NCBI GenBank assembly: GCA_003427395.1
Contig: BFEA01000044.1
Coordinates: 4,256,330 to 4,281,270, forward strand
Length of the DNA: 24,941 nt
Direction of reading: 5' to 3'
DNA from: Chara braunii
Taxonomy: Eukaryota; Streptophyta; Charophyceae; Charales; Characeae
Shown: positions 1 to 9,049 of the stretch, piece after piece
How the letters are laid out: each line of letters begins with the position of its first letter
How positions within the stretch are numbered: the stretch's first letter is position 1
Notes under the pieces: generated by a model
Told to the model about the DNA's origin: nothing
Databases searched by the model: none
Seen by the model: only the letters and a program-made list of their open reading frames with translations
Translations under genes and position numbers: made by a program

Positions 1-60
<60 letters not shown>
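1..60. repeat. (AG)n dinucleotide microsatellite
   Basis: Thirty uninterrupted AG units run from the first base of the window to position 60 and then stop abruptly at 'cattgacag'. The array probably continues to the left, so its true length is unknown. Confidence 0.98.
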
Positions 61-61
<1 letters not shown>

Positions 62-730
62 ATTGACAGTGTTGCCCGTCTGAAGACTCTGACGTTCTGA
101 ATTGAACTGCAATGTTTGAACTTTTAAGTTGTGTATGAAGTTATGAACTTAAATTACTAAATCCAAAGTTCAAAGTTCAAAGTTAATCATACTTTTTTCA
201 AAAAACAATTCTCTGTTTCTTTAGTCTTGTGCNTGCTTTGCANTGTTTGCAACTCTGCATGTCTGCTAGTTAAATGTGTTTGTTGATTTGCTGCAAGACA
301 CGTGCTCTGCTGCCTGAACTACAAAGTGTTGCCGGCACACTTCGACCTCATGGGGGTAACGAAATGCTGGCGAAATTTTTGAAAAATCCAACACTTGGTT
401 TCTCTTCACTCTCCTCCTCCCCTTTATTTATTTGTTATTTATTTATTTTTATTTCTTTATTTCTTTATTTGAAAGTTATAATTTGTGGCATTTTGAACCT
501 TAGTGTGCTTATCTTGGTCTCTCCTTCCTCTTGGCACGTGTTTGACCCCATGGGGGGTAGCGAAGTGCTGCCGAAAATTCCAAAAAAACAAATATTCTTT
601 CTCCACATTTTGCTTACTTATTTCGTTAATTATTTTTATTATTTATTTTTTTTTATCTCGAAATTTCACTGTTTATTTTTTTTTTCTTTCCCTCTCCCCT
701 CCATGGTTGTTATTTTCTTTTCTTGATAAG
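61..730. other. T-rich non-coding DNA
   Basis: No gene is recognisable. The stretch is dominated by TTTA and CTTT runs; the open frames across 274-751 translate into hydrophobic low-complexity residues and look like by-products of T-richness. Two single-base ambiguities (N) lie at 233 and 243. A diverged direct duplication is listed separately. The segment could be the outer part of a 5' LTR for the chromovirus downstream, but I found no matching copy downstream of that element. Confidence 0.7.
331..590. repeat. Diverged direct repeat, ~200-bp period
   Basis: Positions 331-390 and 531-590 align without gaps over 60 bases. Shared blocks include the 'gacc(t/c)catgggggg(t)a' core and the 'cgaa(a/g)tgctg(g/c)cgaaa' block. 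Both copies are followed by T-rich runs, so the repeat unit is probably about 200 bp (331-530 and 531-730). The copies differ at many positions, so the duplication is old. Confidence 0.75.
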
Positions 731-739
731 GTCGCCGCT

Positions 740-803
740 ACCCTACCCTAACCACCCAAACTCCGGTTAGGTATTTCGTAGGGTTTTTCTAGGGTTTAGG
801 GTT
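740..803. promoter_or_regulatory. Telo-box-like / telomere-repeat-like block
   Basis: Positions 790-803 read TAGGGTTTAGGGTT, two overlapping copies of the plant telo-box complement and of the TTTAGGG telomere unit. A 'ccctaccctaacc' block lies at about 740-752 on the opposite sense. Telo-boxes are known 5' regulatory motifs in plant promoters. Here the block sits about 350 bases ahead of the first recognisable gag coding of element A, so it may belong to that element's LTR or leader. A short interstitial telomeric remnant is the alternative. Confidence 0.35.
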
Positions 804-1132
804 CTCCTAATCCCCTCCTCTCCCGCCTCCTCCCGTCGGGCACCCTGGACCCGAACGGCTCCTCTCCCCTCGATCGGATTTGTGCCACCCTCTCACGCGC
901 GGCCCGCTGGTCACGAGGCGAGCCGACTCAGGACTACCCACTCCGTTCCCACGGTCCCCTCCCTCTCACTGGTGGTCCCCTGTCCTCACGCCACAAACCA
1001 TCTCTTTCCCCACCTCTTTCTCCACCTCCCGCCATGTCTACCCCCATACGTCCATCGCCCTCGGACAGGACTACACCCGGGGAGATTGTCGTGGCGTCCT
1101 CCATCTCCTAGGCGCCCACCCACCCGACGGTC

Positions 1133-3143
1133 TTGGGTCGGACCTTTGTGGACCCCATGGCCCTTTGTGTTGTTCTTGCGTCCCTCCTTGCACCTTTGCA
1201 AGCACGGCTCGATGCGCTTGCACCCCTGGAGGGGCAAGTAAATGCACTCGCCCTTGAAGTTCACCGCCTCAAGGGTTTTCCTCATCGCTCTCCCCACCGC
1301 TCACACACTCCATCCCCTACCGGCTCACAGTTCGGCTTCCCACGACTCCAGACACAGAGACGTGGTGGTTTGTCCTCCCCAGCGGGTCAGGCCCAACACT
1401 CCCCTCCGCAGTGGTGAGGGCCGCTGCCGCTCAGATGATACCATCTGTTGCAGCACACCCATCAGCCCCTGCCGCCTCTGTCGCTTCGGCCACTACCGTC
1501 GATGTTGCTGCCTAGATACCGATATCTGGCCAAAAAGTTTCACCTACTCACCCAGTATGGCTTACCAGCTTTCCGCTTCGGTCCCAACACTACGGACCGG
1601 AGTCCTCTCTCTTCCCATCCTCTCCTCACTCTCACCTCAAGGTCCCCTACTGTTCGTTACTCCTCCCGCTACGGTACCCTCTCCTCCTCCTCCACCTCCG
1701 ACCCCATGCACCCACAAAGTGGCGACCTTACAAGCCACCGTTGCACAGCTCCAGGCGGAGATTCTCTCCGTGACACAGCCTCACCCTTCACAGGCGGCTC
1801 ACCCTTCTTCTTCTTATACCGCCCCTCCCACCTCTGTCTTGCTGGCTTGTTTCCTTCGACCGACTCCTCCCCCTTTACCCTCCTAGCTCGTCATTCGTCA
1901 CAACTGGTTGTGGCCATTGCCTCCACCTCTGTTGGACCTTCCACCAGCAGCCTCGGCTCACAGCCTGCCACCACTTTCACCCCTGCACCGGCCCCGTCAT
2001 TTGCCGCCACAGTGCAGGCCCATCAACCTCCCTCCCTCCGCCGTCAGCACAAAGGTCCCACCCTTGTACGTTTGTCGGATATACCCGACTACGGTGGAAC
2101 ACTTCGTGTGTCATATTGGCTGCAAGCTGCCACACGTGCGCTGGCATTGACTAACACTAGTCAGGAGTTATGGTGCTCTATGGTCGCAACCAATTTGCGA
2201 GGCAGCCCGTTTTCCGCATGGGCGAACTATTATACCCATCGTACTCGCTTTGGTGAGCCTCCCAGTCTCGCGGATTTCACCGCGTTCCTTCATGACCGCT
2301 ATGGCACTCTCCACGACGTGACCGACGCCCTAGATCGGGTCACACACACGCAATGGCGCAGGCCCTCCGCACCAGCAGACCTAGAGCGCCACATCCGGGT
2401 GTTTCAAGACGTCCGCCTCATTTGCGATGAGGCACTCCTACCGGAGGTCCTTTTGACCAATAGGTTCGTCGCCAGTCTTCCGACTGACTACTGCGTCGAG
2501 CTTTGGCGACAGACCTTCGTCTCCTCAGAGCAGGCCTACGAGGCTGCTTGACAATACCAGAAGATGCGGAGTCGCTTCTCCGATGCCCATCTTCTTCGCG
2601 ATCCACCGTCGCCGTCACCCAGCCACGCGGTGCTACTCGCGATCGATCCTCTTCCGCCGGCCGCTTTTGCCGACCAGCTCGACCTGGAGTGCCATTCTCA
2701 AAGCGCTACAATTCTCTCGAGTATGCGAGGATGCCTCAGCTGAGCTCGACCCTACCTTTGGGGATGGCCCCGAGGACATCGAGCTTCGGGACGTCATCCA
2801 ATACCACTTGGATGATGACACTGTCCCAGTGGCCGAGCGCTTGCAGATGGCCATGTCCGCCATGGGTCATGCATGCAGTCGAGTTACTCAGGCTGGCGCC
2901 CGCACGTTCGCCGTCCCTCAGATAGACCTCCCGCATGGTTTCGTCCCTCCTTGCGGAGCTCTATCCCCTAAGGAGCGCGTCGCTCTCGAGGCCCGTCTTG
3001 GTCGCCTTCATTGCCGCCAGGATGGACACACCTCCTCACGGTGTCCATACCATGCCGCCCTCGATCGGCACTATGTTGACATTTCTTGTCAGCGCCGATC
3101 TCAGTCCCCCTCCGGCCCCACCCGGCCAATTCCATCCAGCTAG
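1133..3143 (+). pseudogene. gag: Element A gag (capsid/nucleocapsid), broken
   Basis: Gag forms the particle that packages element RNA in the cytoplasm. Two heptad-type segments suggest an N-terminal coiled coil: 'LQARLDALAPLEGQVNAL' (about 1196-1250, frame 2) and 'VATLQATVAQLQAEIL' (about 1719-1766, frame 3). A retrotransposon-gag core lies at 2048-2548 ('FSAWANYY', 'FTAFLHDRYG', 'LTNRFVASLP'). A TGA at 2549-2551 interrupts the frame, and coding resumes in frame 3 by about 2745. The C-terminal knuckle at 3003-3044 reads RLHCRQDGHTSSRC: the spacing fits CCHC, but the first Cys is Arg (codon cgc). The segment between the two coiled coils is proline/serine-rich and of uncertain frame. The start codon is not determinable. 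Confidence 0.85.
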
Positions 3144-4183
3144 CCATGGTGCAGTGTACCTCTGAGGCCTCGCACATAGCCAGCTTCCCGACCACCGAGT
3201 CACGGTTTTCCCGTTTGGCTGCCCCACCAGAGGATCCTCAGGACGTGACAGACGAAGTTCCCTCTGCCCCACCGTCTGTAGAGGTACCGTCTGCCCCACC
3301 GCAGACCGCTGCATCTAGTTCTTCCCCTCGGAGACTTTCGACACGTCGCGCCATTCGCACAACTCCTTGCAACACTCAACTGACGACTCACGATGATGTT
3401 GTGTCATCTCTCCTGGACTTGAGCATTCTTCAGGCTCGTTATGAGCAAATCACAAGACACGTAAACGTCATGCGTCGTCTTCTCACTCTGCTCTCTGACC
3501 CTGATCGCATCGTCCCCATCATTCCTATCCACTTGGGGACATCTATGAGGGTGTACTGTGCTTTATGGGACTCCAGCTCGCAGGGAGACTTCGTTCACCC
3601 TCACATGGTTGAGGAAGCTTGTCTAGCTACCTCCGGGTATCGCTCTCCTGTCTCTGTTACCCTCAGAGATAACAAGACACAACGCTTCTTCGATTAGATG
3701 GTCCCCGACCTCCACTTTTCCCTCACCCTCCAGCCATCGGATAGTACCCATGCGCCTTGGCGCTACCATTCCTCCGCATACTTCGGCGTGCTGGAGACTG
3801 GGTACGACTTTATCCTTGCCACTCCCTGGTTTCACCGGTTTGGTGGCACAAAGGCCGAATGGGCGACCGAGACACTCATTCTCAAAACGAAGTGTGGTCA
3901 GACCCATCGAGTTCCTTTGCTTGGAACCACGGGCAACAACCCTCCCGACCTACCTCCCCAGGACTCTCGTTCCTCTGGGTCCCACCCAGACATCGCCATC
4001 ACTTCTCCTCATCAGTTTGCTCATTTCATACGACAGGAGGACGTCACGTTCTACTCAGTGAACGTCATGGATCTTTTCTGTTGTGATTCACTATGCCCCG
4101 AGGTTGAGCTCATCTCATTGGAGCCCGATCCCCCTGACCCTTCCTCCATCTTGGTGGCTCCCATCTCTACATCCATTACTTAG
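3086..4183 (+). pseudogene. Element A protease (retropepsin-like), broken
   Basis: The protease would cleave the Gag-Pol polyprotein. The active-site region at about 3551-3600 reads 'ALWDSSSQGDFVHPHMVEE', matching the D-(S/T)-G-(A/S) loop of retropepsins except that the Gly is Ser (agc at 3575-3577), which should harm catalysis. The second half of the fold ('DFILATPWFHRFG', the usual ILGMPWL-type strand) lies near 3808-3846, after an in-frame TAG at 3695-3697. Another TAG closes the stretch at 4181-4183. The first 400 bases are a Pro/Ser/Thr-rich linker from gag, and the frame overlaps the end of the gag frame (3086-3143). Confidence 0.8.
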
Positions 4184-5258
4184 CCTGCGGATACCCCCTC
4201 GACATTCCAGGCCCCTATGCCGTCCACTGCCGAATCCACACGTACGTCTCGTGCCGACGTAGACATTGAGGAACTCACACGGTTCACGACCGACTTAGAG
4301 ACCGCCGTTCGCGATCTGATTCGAGAGTACCGCGACATTGTCCCCTCGTATTTCTAATACAGTGGAATCCCTCCGATGCACGATGTTGAGCATTTTATCC
4401 AGCCCATGCCGGACTATCGTGTCCACCATCAGGCACCCAACGAACTCTCGATTCCAGAGGTGGCGGAACTCTTTCGACTAGGTTTCATTAAACCCAATAA
4501 CTCACCTTAGGGTGCACTCGTCCTCTTTGCTCACAAAGCGGACGAAACTCTTCGCCTCTACATTGATTACCGTGGCCTTAATTGTTACACGGTTAAAAAC
4601 AATTATCCCATGCCTCGCGCAGATGAGCTGTTTGACCGTCTGGCCGGCAACCGCTTCTTCACGAAGATCGATCTTCGTAGCGGTTACCACCAGATCTGCG
4701 TTGCCACAGAGGACCAGTCGAAGACCACCTTTTGGTCGCGCTTCGGCCTCTACGAGTTCTCGGTGATGCCATTCGGCCTCACCAGCGCACCTGCCACCTT
4801 CCGGACGATGATGAACGATATCTTCAGGGACATCCTTGAAGAATATGTTCTCGTATACCTGAACGATATCCTGGTCTACAGTCGTACCTTAGAAGATCAT
4901 CTCAGACAGCTCCGCGATGTCCTACAGCGTGTACGCAAACATGGCTTCTATGCCAAACTCAGTAAGTGCCGCTTTGTCCAGCACAAAGTGGACTTCCTAG
5001 GACACTACGTGTTTGAGCAGAGTCTCCACATGGACGACGCAAAGATCACTGCTATTGTGGAGTGGCCCGTCCCCACATCCGTCAAGCAACTTCGTAGTTT
5101 CCTAGGCCTTACTAGTTACTATAGTAATTTCATTCGGGGATACGCTAGGAATTCCTACGTCCTTACCTCCACCCTCCTCCAGAAGAACCTGTCGTGGTTT
5201 TGGACACCCCTCTGCGAGGATGTCTTTCGCGCCCTCAAGAAGGCAGTGACTTGTGCGC
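4184..5258 (+). pseudogene. Element A reverse transcriptase, broken
   Basis: This is the RT domain of Ty3/gypsy pol, all in frame 2. A linker typical of gypsy pol ('MHDVEHFIQPMPDYRVHHQAP') follows a TAA at 4355-4357, and a TAG at 4508-4510 replaces the position where related elements carry Trp or another aromatic residue before 'GALVLF'. Motif A 'TKIDLRSGYHQI' and the 'MPFGLTSAPATF' motif are intact. The catalytic YxDD box reads YLND at 4856-4867: the first Asp is Asn (aac at 4862-4864), which should abolish polymerisation. Fingers, palm and thumb are otherwise of normal order and length. Confidence 0.92.
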
Positions 5259-5820
5259 TGGTTCTTCGCCTTCCCGATTTTGACCGTCCCTTCATCATCA
5301 CCACTTATGCGTCAGATTTTGCAGTAGGAGTTGTACTTTCTCAGGTGTTTCCCTCTCCTCTTGATTCACCTTATCCCCATGTTCCTCCTCCCCCACCCCC
5401 TCGTGCTGACACTTCTTCTCGACTGACGCCTATCCTCCCACCATGTCCCCCCACTGACAGTTCTCCCGTTACTTACTCCCCAACCATCTCGGAGGATGGG
5501 AGTGTCAAGGCTCGTGCTGCGGATCGCCCGATCGCTTTCTACTCCCGTCCGCTACTGTCTGCCGAGATAAACTACACTGCCGATGAATGTGAGGTTCTCA
5601 CATTAGTTTATGCTACCTGACATTGGCGTCATTATCTGCACGGGGCGCCCTTCACGGTGCGCACGGACAACTCAATTGTTCAGGCTTTCCTCATGAAGCC
5701 CAAGCTTTCCCCTCGATAGGCACTGGTGGCGTGATTTATCCGAGTTCAGTTTCACCACTCAGCCCATCAAGGGTGAAACGAACCGCATCGCCAATGCCTT
5801 GTCCCGCCGTCCTGATCACA
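5259..5820 (+). pseudogene. Element A RNase H with proline-rich insert, broken
   Basis: RNase H degrades the RNA strand during reverse transcription. It starts near 'LPDFDRPFIITTYASDFAVG' and shows 'RPIAFYSRPL', 'YTADECEVLTLVYA' and a terminal 'NALSRRPDH'. The usual TTD(A) at the first catalytic Asp reads TTYASD. About 58 residues rich in Pro and Ser (about 5344-5517) are inserted between 'VGVVLSQ' and 'DRPIAFYSR', where related proteins have a short loop. A TGA at 5618-5620 precedes HWRHYL, where relatives usually carry Arg, so CGA to TGA is likely. A TAG follows at 5717-5719, and a one-base frame change at about 5720 moves the C-terminus to frame 3. Confidence 0.88.
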
Positions 5821-6903
5821 ATCAGGAACCCATCCATCTTGCTGCCATCTCCATCACCATTGATGATCAATGGGTGATCGACGCATATCACACTCGGTAC
5901 CGCCACTGCCCGGATTGTCGCATCATTCCACACGACACTGCGGAGTGGCAAGACCGTTTCTTCATACTCCCTCGGTGCAAACGGTCTCGTGTACTGGCAT
6001 GGCAGATCTGGTCAGCTAGAACCAAGTATTTGCGTTCCCTCCACTGGACAGCTCCGCGTCTAGGTCGTTGCAGAGTTCCATGACCAGGCAGTTGCCGGTC
6101 ATATGGGCTTCCACAAGGCATTGGCTCGTGTTTGCCGCCTACACGTCTGGCCGAAGTCCAAGGACTTCGTCAAGACCTACATCCAGGAGTGTCCTACCTG
6201 CCAGGAGGTGAAGAGTGCGAACCACCTTCTGTATGGGTTACTTCAACCCCTACCCATACTTGCGGGGCGTTGGCAGTCCGTCTCGATGGCTTTCGTTGAT
6301 CTCCTTCTTCCACCCACTGAGCACGGTCATATTGTTATCTTGGTTATCGTCGATCGCTTCACAAAGCGTGCACGTTTTGTCCCGTGCCGCTATCACATTA
6401 GCACTCGTGAGGTCGCCGATATCGTCTTCGACCAAGTCATGACAGAGCATGGCTTACCTCAGAGCATCATCTCCGACCGTGACTCGCGCTTTACCAGCAC
6501 ATTGTGGCGACGCCTACACGAGGCGTACGGATCCCAGCTCCACTTGTCATCGTCTTACCACCCTCGGATGGATAGTCAGACTAAGGTCACCAATAAAACT
6601 CTCAGTAATATCCTCTAAAAGTTTATTAGGGATAACCAACAGTGAGACTTACACTTAACGCACGCGGAGATTGCATACAACCACGCCGTTTCGCCAGCCA
6701 TGGGGAGGTCGTCATTCTATTGCGACCTCGGCTACCACCCTCGCGTACCCGTCGATTTCCTACAACCATCGCGGTTACGCCTAAACACTCGTTGTCGTGT
6801 GCTTGACGACCGGATCACCCACATGGCGGCGATAATGAATCGAGCACACGAGAGTCTAGCCGACTACCAGACTCGCACGGCCGCATGAGCGAACCGATCA
6901 CGA
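5821..6903 (+). pseudogene. Element A integrase, broken
   Basis: Integrase inserts the cDNA copy into the genome. The N-terminal zinc motif is present: 'HDQAVAGH' (6079-6102), then 'CPTCQEVK' (about 6193-6216). The catalytic core 'VILVIVDRFTKRARFVP' is clear. The DDE triad is damaged: the usual first Asp in 'SMDF' reads 'SMAF' (Ala at 6289-6291), the second is intact in 'SDRDSRF' (6475-6477), and the Glu of 'GQTE' is Lys in 'SQTK' (6583-6585). Stops lie at 6061-6063, 6616-6618, 6640-6642 and 6886-6888. The coding path moves from frame 3 to frame 1 near 6055. Confidence 0.9.
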
Positions 6904-7548
6904 ATGGATCAACCATTCAAAGTCGGTGACGATGTGATCGTCGACGCACGCCACTTGCAGCTCAAAGCGGATATGCGTCGCAAGTTCAGGGGTTGCTTCT
7001 TCGGTCCATGCCGCACTCTTCATGCTGTCAGTTTGGATACTGCCGCTAGTTCGGTAAACTTTCATGTGAAGCTACCCGATTACCTTCGAGGGGCTTGCGT
7101 ACACGATGTTTACCATGGCTCCTTGCTGCGTCCTTACCGCATACCGTCCGAGCGCTTCGCCAGACACCCTTATGAGCGCCCTCCACCTATCATGGTAGAT
7201 GGTCACGAGGAGTTCGTCATTTCCGACATCATATCTCATCGAGTTACCGACAATACCCCTCCACGCATCGAGTACCTTGTGCGTTGGAGGGGCTATCCTG
7301 ATGAGGAGGCTACTTGGGAGCCCCTCGAACACTTGGAGCACGCCCGGATGTTGGTGTGTGCGTATGATCGTGATCGTCGTGATGAGACATCTGCTCCTAC
7401 TCAGTCGACTGACCCTCTTCCTCCTCCTCCAACTGAGGAGATTGTCGAGGACGAGCCCGCTCCCTTTGCGGCCATTCTTCAGCAGCAGACGGACGCCTCT
7501 GCGCGTCCACAACGCACTCCTCGATTCCCTCGGCGTCTCGACGACTGA
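6904..7548 (+). pseudogene. Element A integrase C-terminus with chromodomain
   Basis: This open segment of 214 codons continues the integrase frame after the TGA at 6886-6888. It starts with the integrase C-terminal SH3-like region ('FKVGDDVIVDARHLQ', 'FRGCFFGPCRTL', 'DVYHGSLLRPY'). A chromodomain follows at 7207-7386: 'EEFVISDIISHR', 'EYLVRWRGYPDEEATWEP'. The three aromatic cage positions known from HP1 (Y/F, W, Y/F) appear as F, W and Y, so histone-methyl-lysine binding is plausible for the ancestral protein. An acidic, proline-rich tail closes the ORF at a TGA. Chromoviral chromodomains direct integration to chromatin. It is the longest intact protein segment in this half of the element. 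Confidence 0.93.
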
Positions 7549-8416
7549 CACTTTGATCACCTACCTTCTCCCTACTGATTCACACCTTCGGGTACTCCAT
7601 CATCAACTTCTTCAGGATGTCATCGTTTTGTGGCTCTGCTTCAACATTGATTCGACTCCTACTTAATCGACGTCATCGACCTCTTCGATGACTTCAGTTA
7701 TGTTATCGTCTTCAACTACTTTGGATGTGACTACTTCACCCCATCACCCTACCCTGTACATTCCCTTGCATGTGTCGCATGATGGTTCTCACTTAGCTGG
7801 GTCTCTCTGAGTTGGGCTCTCCTTTGGTATCCCATAGGCATTGAGACCGTAGCGTTATCTTGGCTTCCCTGCTCCTCGATCTAGCTCCCTCCCCCAGTCG
7901 GTGAGTTGTGTGCATATTTCCCTCACCCACTGCATCCCTCATCACCCTAGTGCCATTGCATGCCTTCAGTTAGGCATATGTCCACCCTATTCTGGGTTCC
8001 CCTTTCATGGACGACCCTGCATGGTGTCACCCTTTCGTCGAGCATTACCCACCTTGACGGTCTATCTGTAAGGGTCATTGTTTTGCTTCACTACCACTCC
8101 CTCACCCTGAGCCTAATGACCTATCCCACCTTCGTGTGTGACTGCCCTTAGGAGTTTCGATTCTTATGTTGCATTCACCCCTTCTGAGACCATCCCACTC
8201 TTAGTGGTTGAGCGACTTGACATTACTTGTGACATATTGCTCTCTTTTCCTTTCAGCACTGAGGCAATTGCCTCCAAGACTTAAGAATTGTATCTTGCTG
8301 CATGCCATTTTCTATTGTTAGTTAGGATGTGTATACCAGACATTTGCTTTTCATTTAACACTATGTAGCTTAGGGTGCATCGCATGGACTCCGCATCCTA
8401 GATTTCTCAGCTTTCT
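7549..8416. other. Non-coding 3' flank of element A
   Basis: No gene is recognised. The + strand stays pyrimidine-rich with many CCCT and CACCC runs, like the element itself, so this is probably its 3' untranslated region and perhaps the start of a 3' LTR. Short open frames here give no recognisable protein. Two pyrimidine-tract-AG motifs (near 8255 and 8424) resemble splice acceptors, but no partner exon is evident. Confidence 0.6.
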
Positions 8417-8960
8417 TTATTGCAGAGTTTCGTTGGTTTTATGGATAGCGTGTTTATGGCTCTTGCGATCCACTACAGGTTTGAGGATCGTGCAGCGGGC
8501 CTCTATCTGCCCTGGCCTACAGTCAAGGCCTATCGGGCTATTTGCATGTTCGGCGACCAGGCTGTGCGTGGCCCGACTCCACAGGCCGTGTGCTCTTTTC
8601 AGTCCAGTCCAGTTCTGGCCGGTACCATTGTCGGTACCAGGTCAGTCCAGTCCAGTCCAGTCAGTCCGCTTGGGGTACACCCCAATTATTATCTGTTTTC
8701 GATTCATTCTTCATTCTACATATTTTGGAGTACGTGTGTGTTGAGTCTGCGTCGGAGTTGCGTTGTCCCTTCCAGCTCCATCTTCATCTCCTCCTTCCGC
8801 AACCCTCCGTCTTCATCCTAACGGAGCGGCATCCCGGCGGGTCCGTCATATCCCAAGTGCGACTCTGCGCTGGTCGACTAGGACGGTTCATCTAACCATG
8901 CGATACAACTCGCCATCTAACCACGCGATACAACTCGACAAAATAAAAACCTAGTTTCAC
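8417..8960 (+). other. AGTCC-repeat region with short repeats, possible LTR remnant
   Basis: Six CAGTCC units cluster at about 8600-8668, interrupted by a 'ggtacc' pair. A palindrome TTGGGGT-AC-ACCCCAA lies at 8670-8685. A 24-base unit starting 'catctaacca' occurs twice at 8890-8913 and 8915-8938 with one difference, followed by AATAAA-like sequence at about 8940-8946. The open frame 8420-8821 encodes no family I recognise. The cluster resembles those in the LTRs of elements B and C, so a U3-like LTR remnant is possible but unproven. Confidence 0.45.
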
Positions 8961-9049
8961 ACATAAATCGTGCCTAGTCCATTTTTGTATCTGACCCATA
9001 ACCTTTTAATGACAATATACTCGAATGACACTCGCAATATTCTAAACAA

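Larger units (their letters stand above)
1133..7548 (+). mobile_element. Element A: decayed Ty3/gypsy chromovirus, internal region
   Basis: The domain order is gag, protease, RT, RNase H, integrase, chromodomain, which is the Metaviridae (Ty3/gypsy) chromovirus order. The reading path switches frame several times: frame 2 (1133-1417), frame 3 (around 1713-1775), frame 2 (2048-2740), frame 3 (2740-3143), frame 2 (3086-5720), frame 3 (5724-6050), then frame 1 (6067-7548), with many in-frame stops. The coding strand is very rich in C and T. I could not pair 5' and 3' LTRs, so the outer ends are not fixed; the element could extend from about 730 to about 8950. It is certainly non-autonomous. Confidence 0.93.

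Noticed and set aside
274-751. Membrane-protein-like open frames (Leu/Phe/Ile-rich)
   Set aside because: They are translations of T-rich low-complexity DNA with no recognisable motif.
8420-8821. Open frame of 133 codons downstream of element A
   Set aside because: No family motif is recognised, its second half runs through the CAGTCC repeats, and two other frames are open over the same bases.
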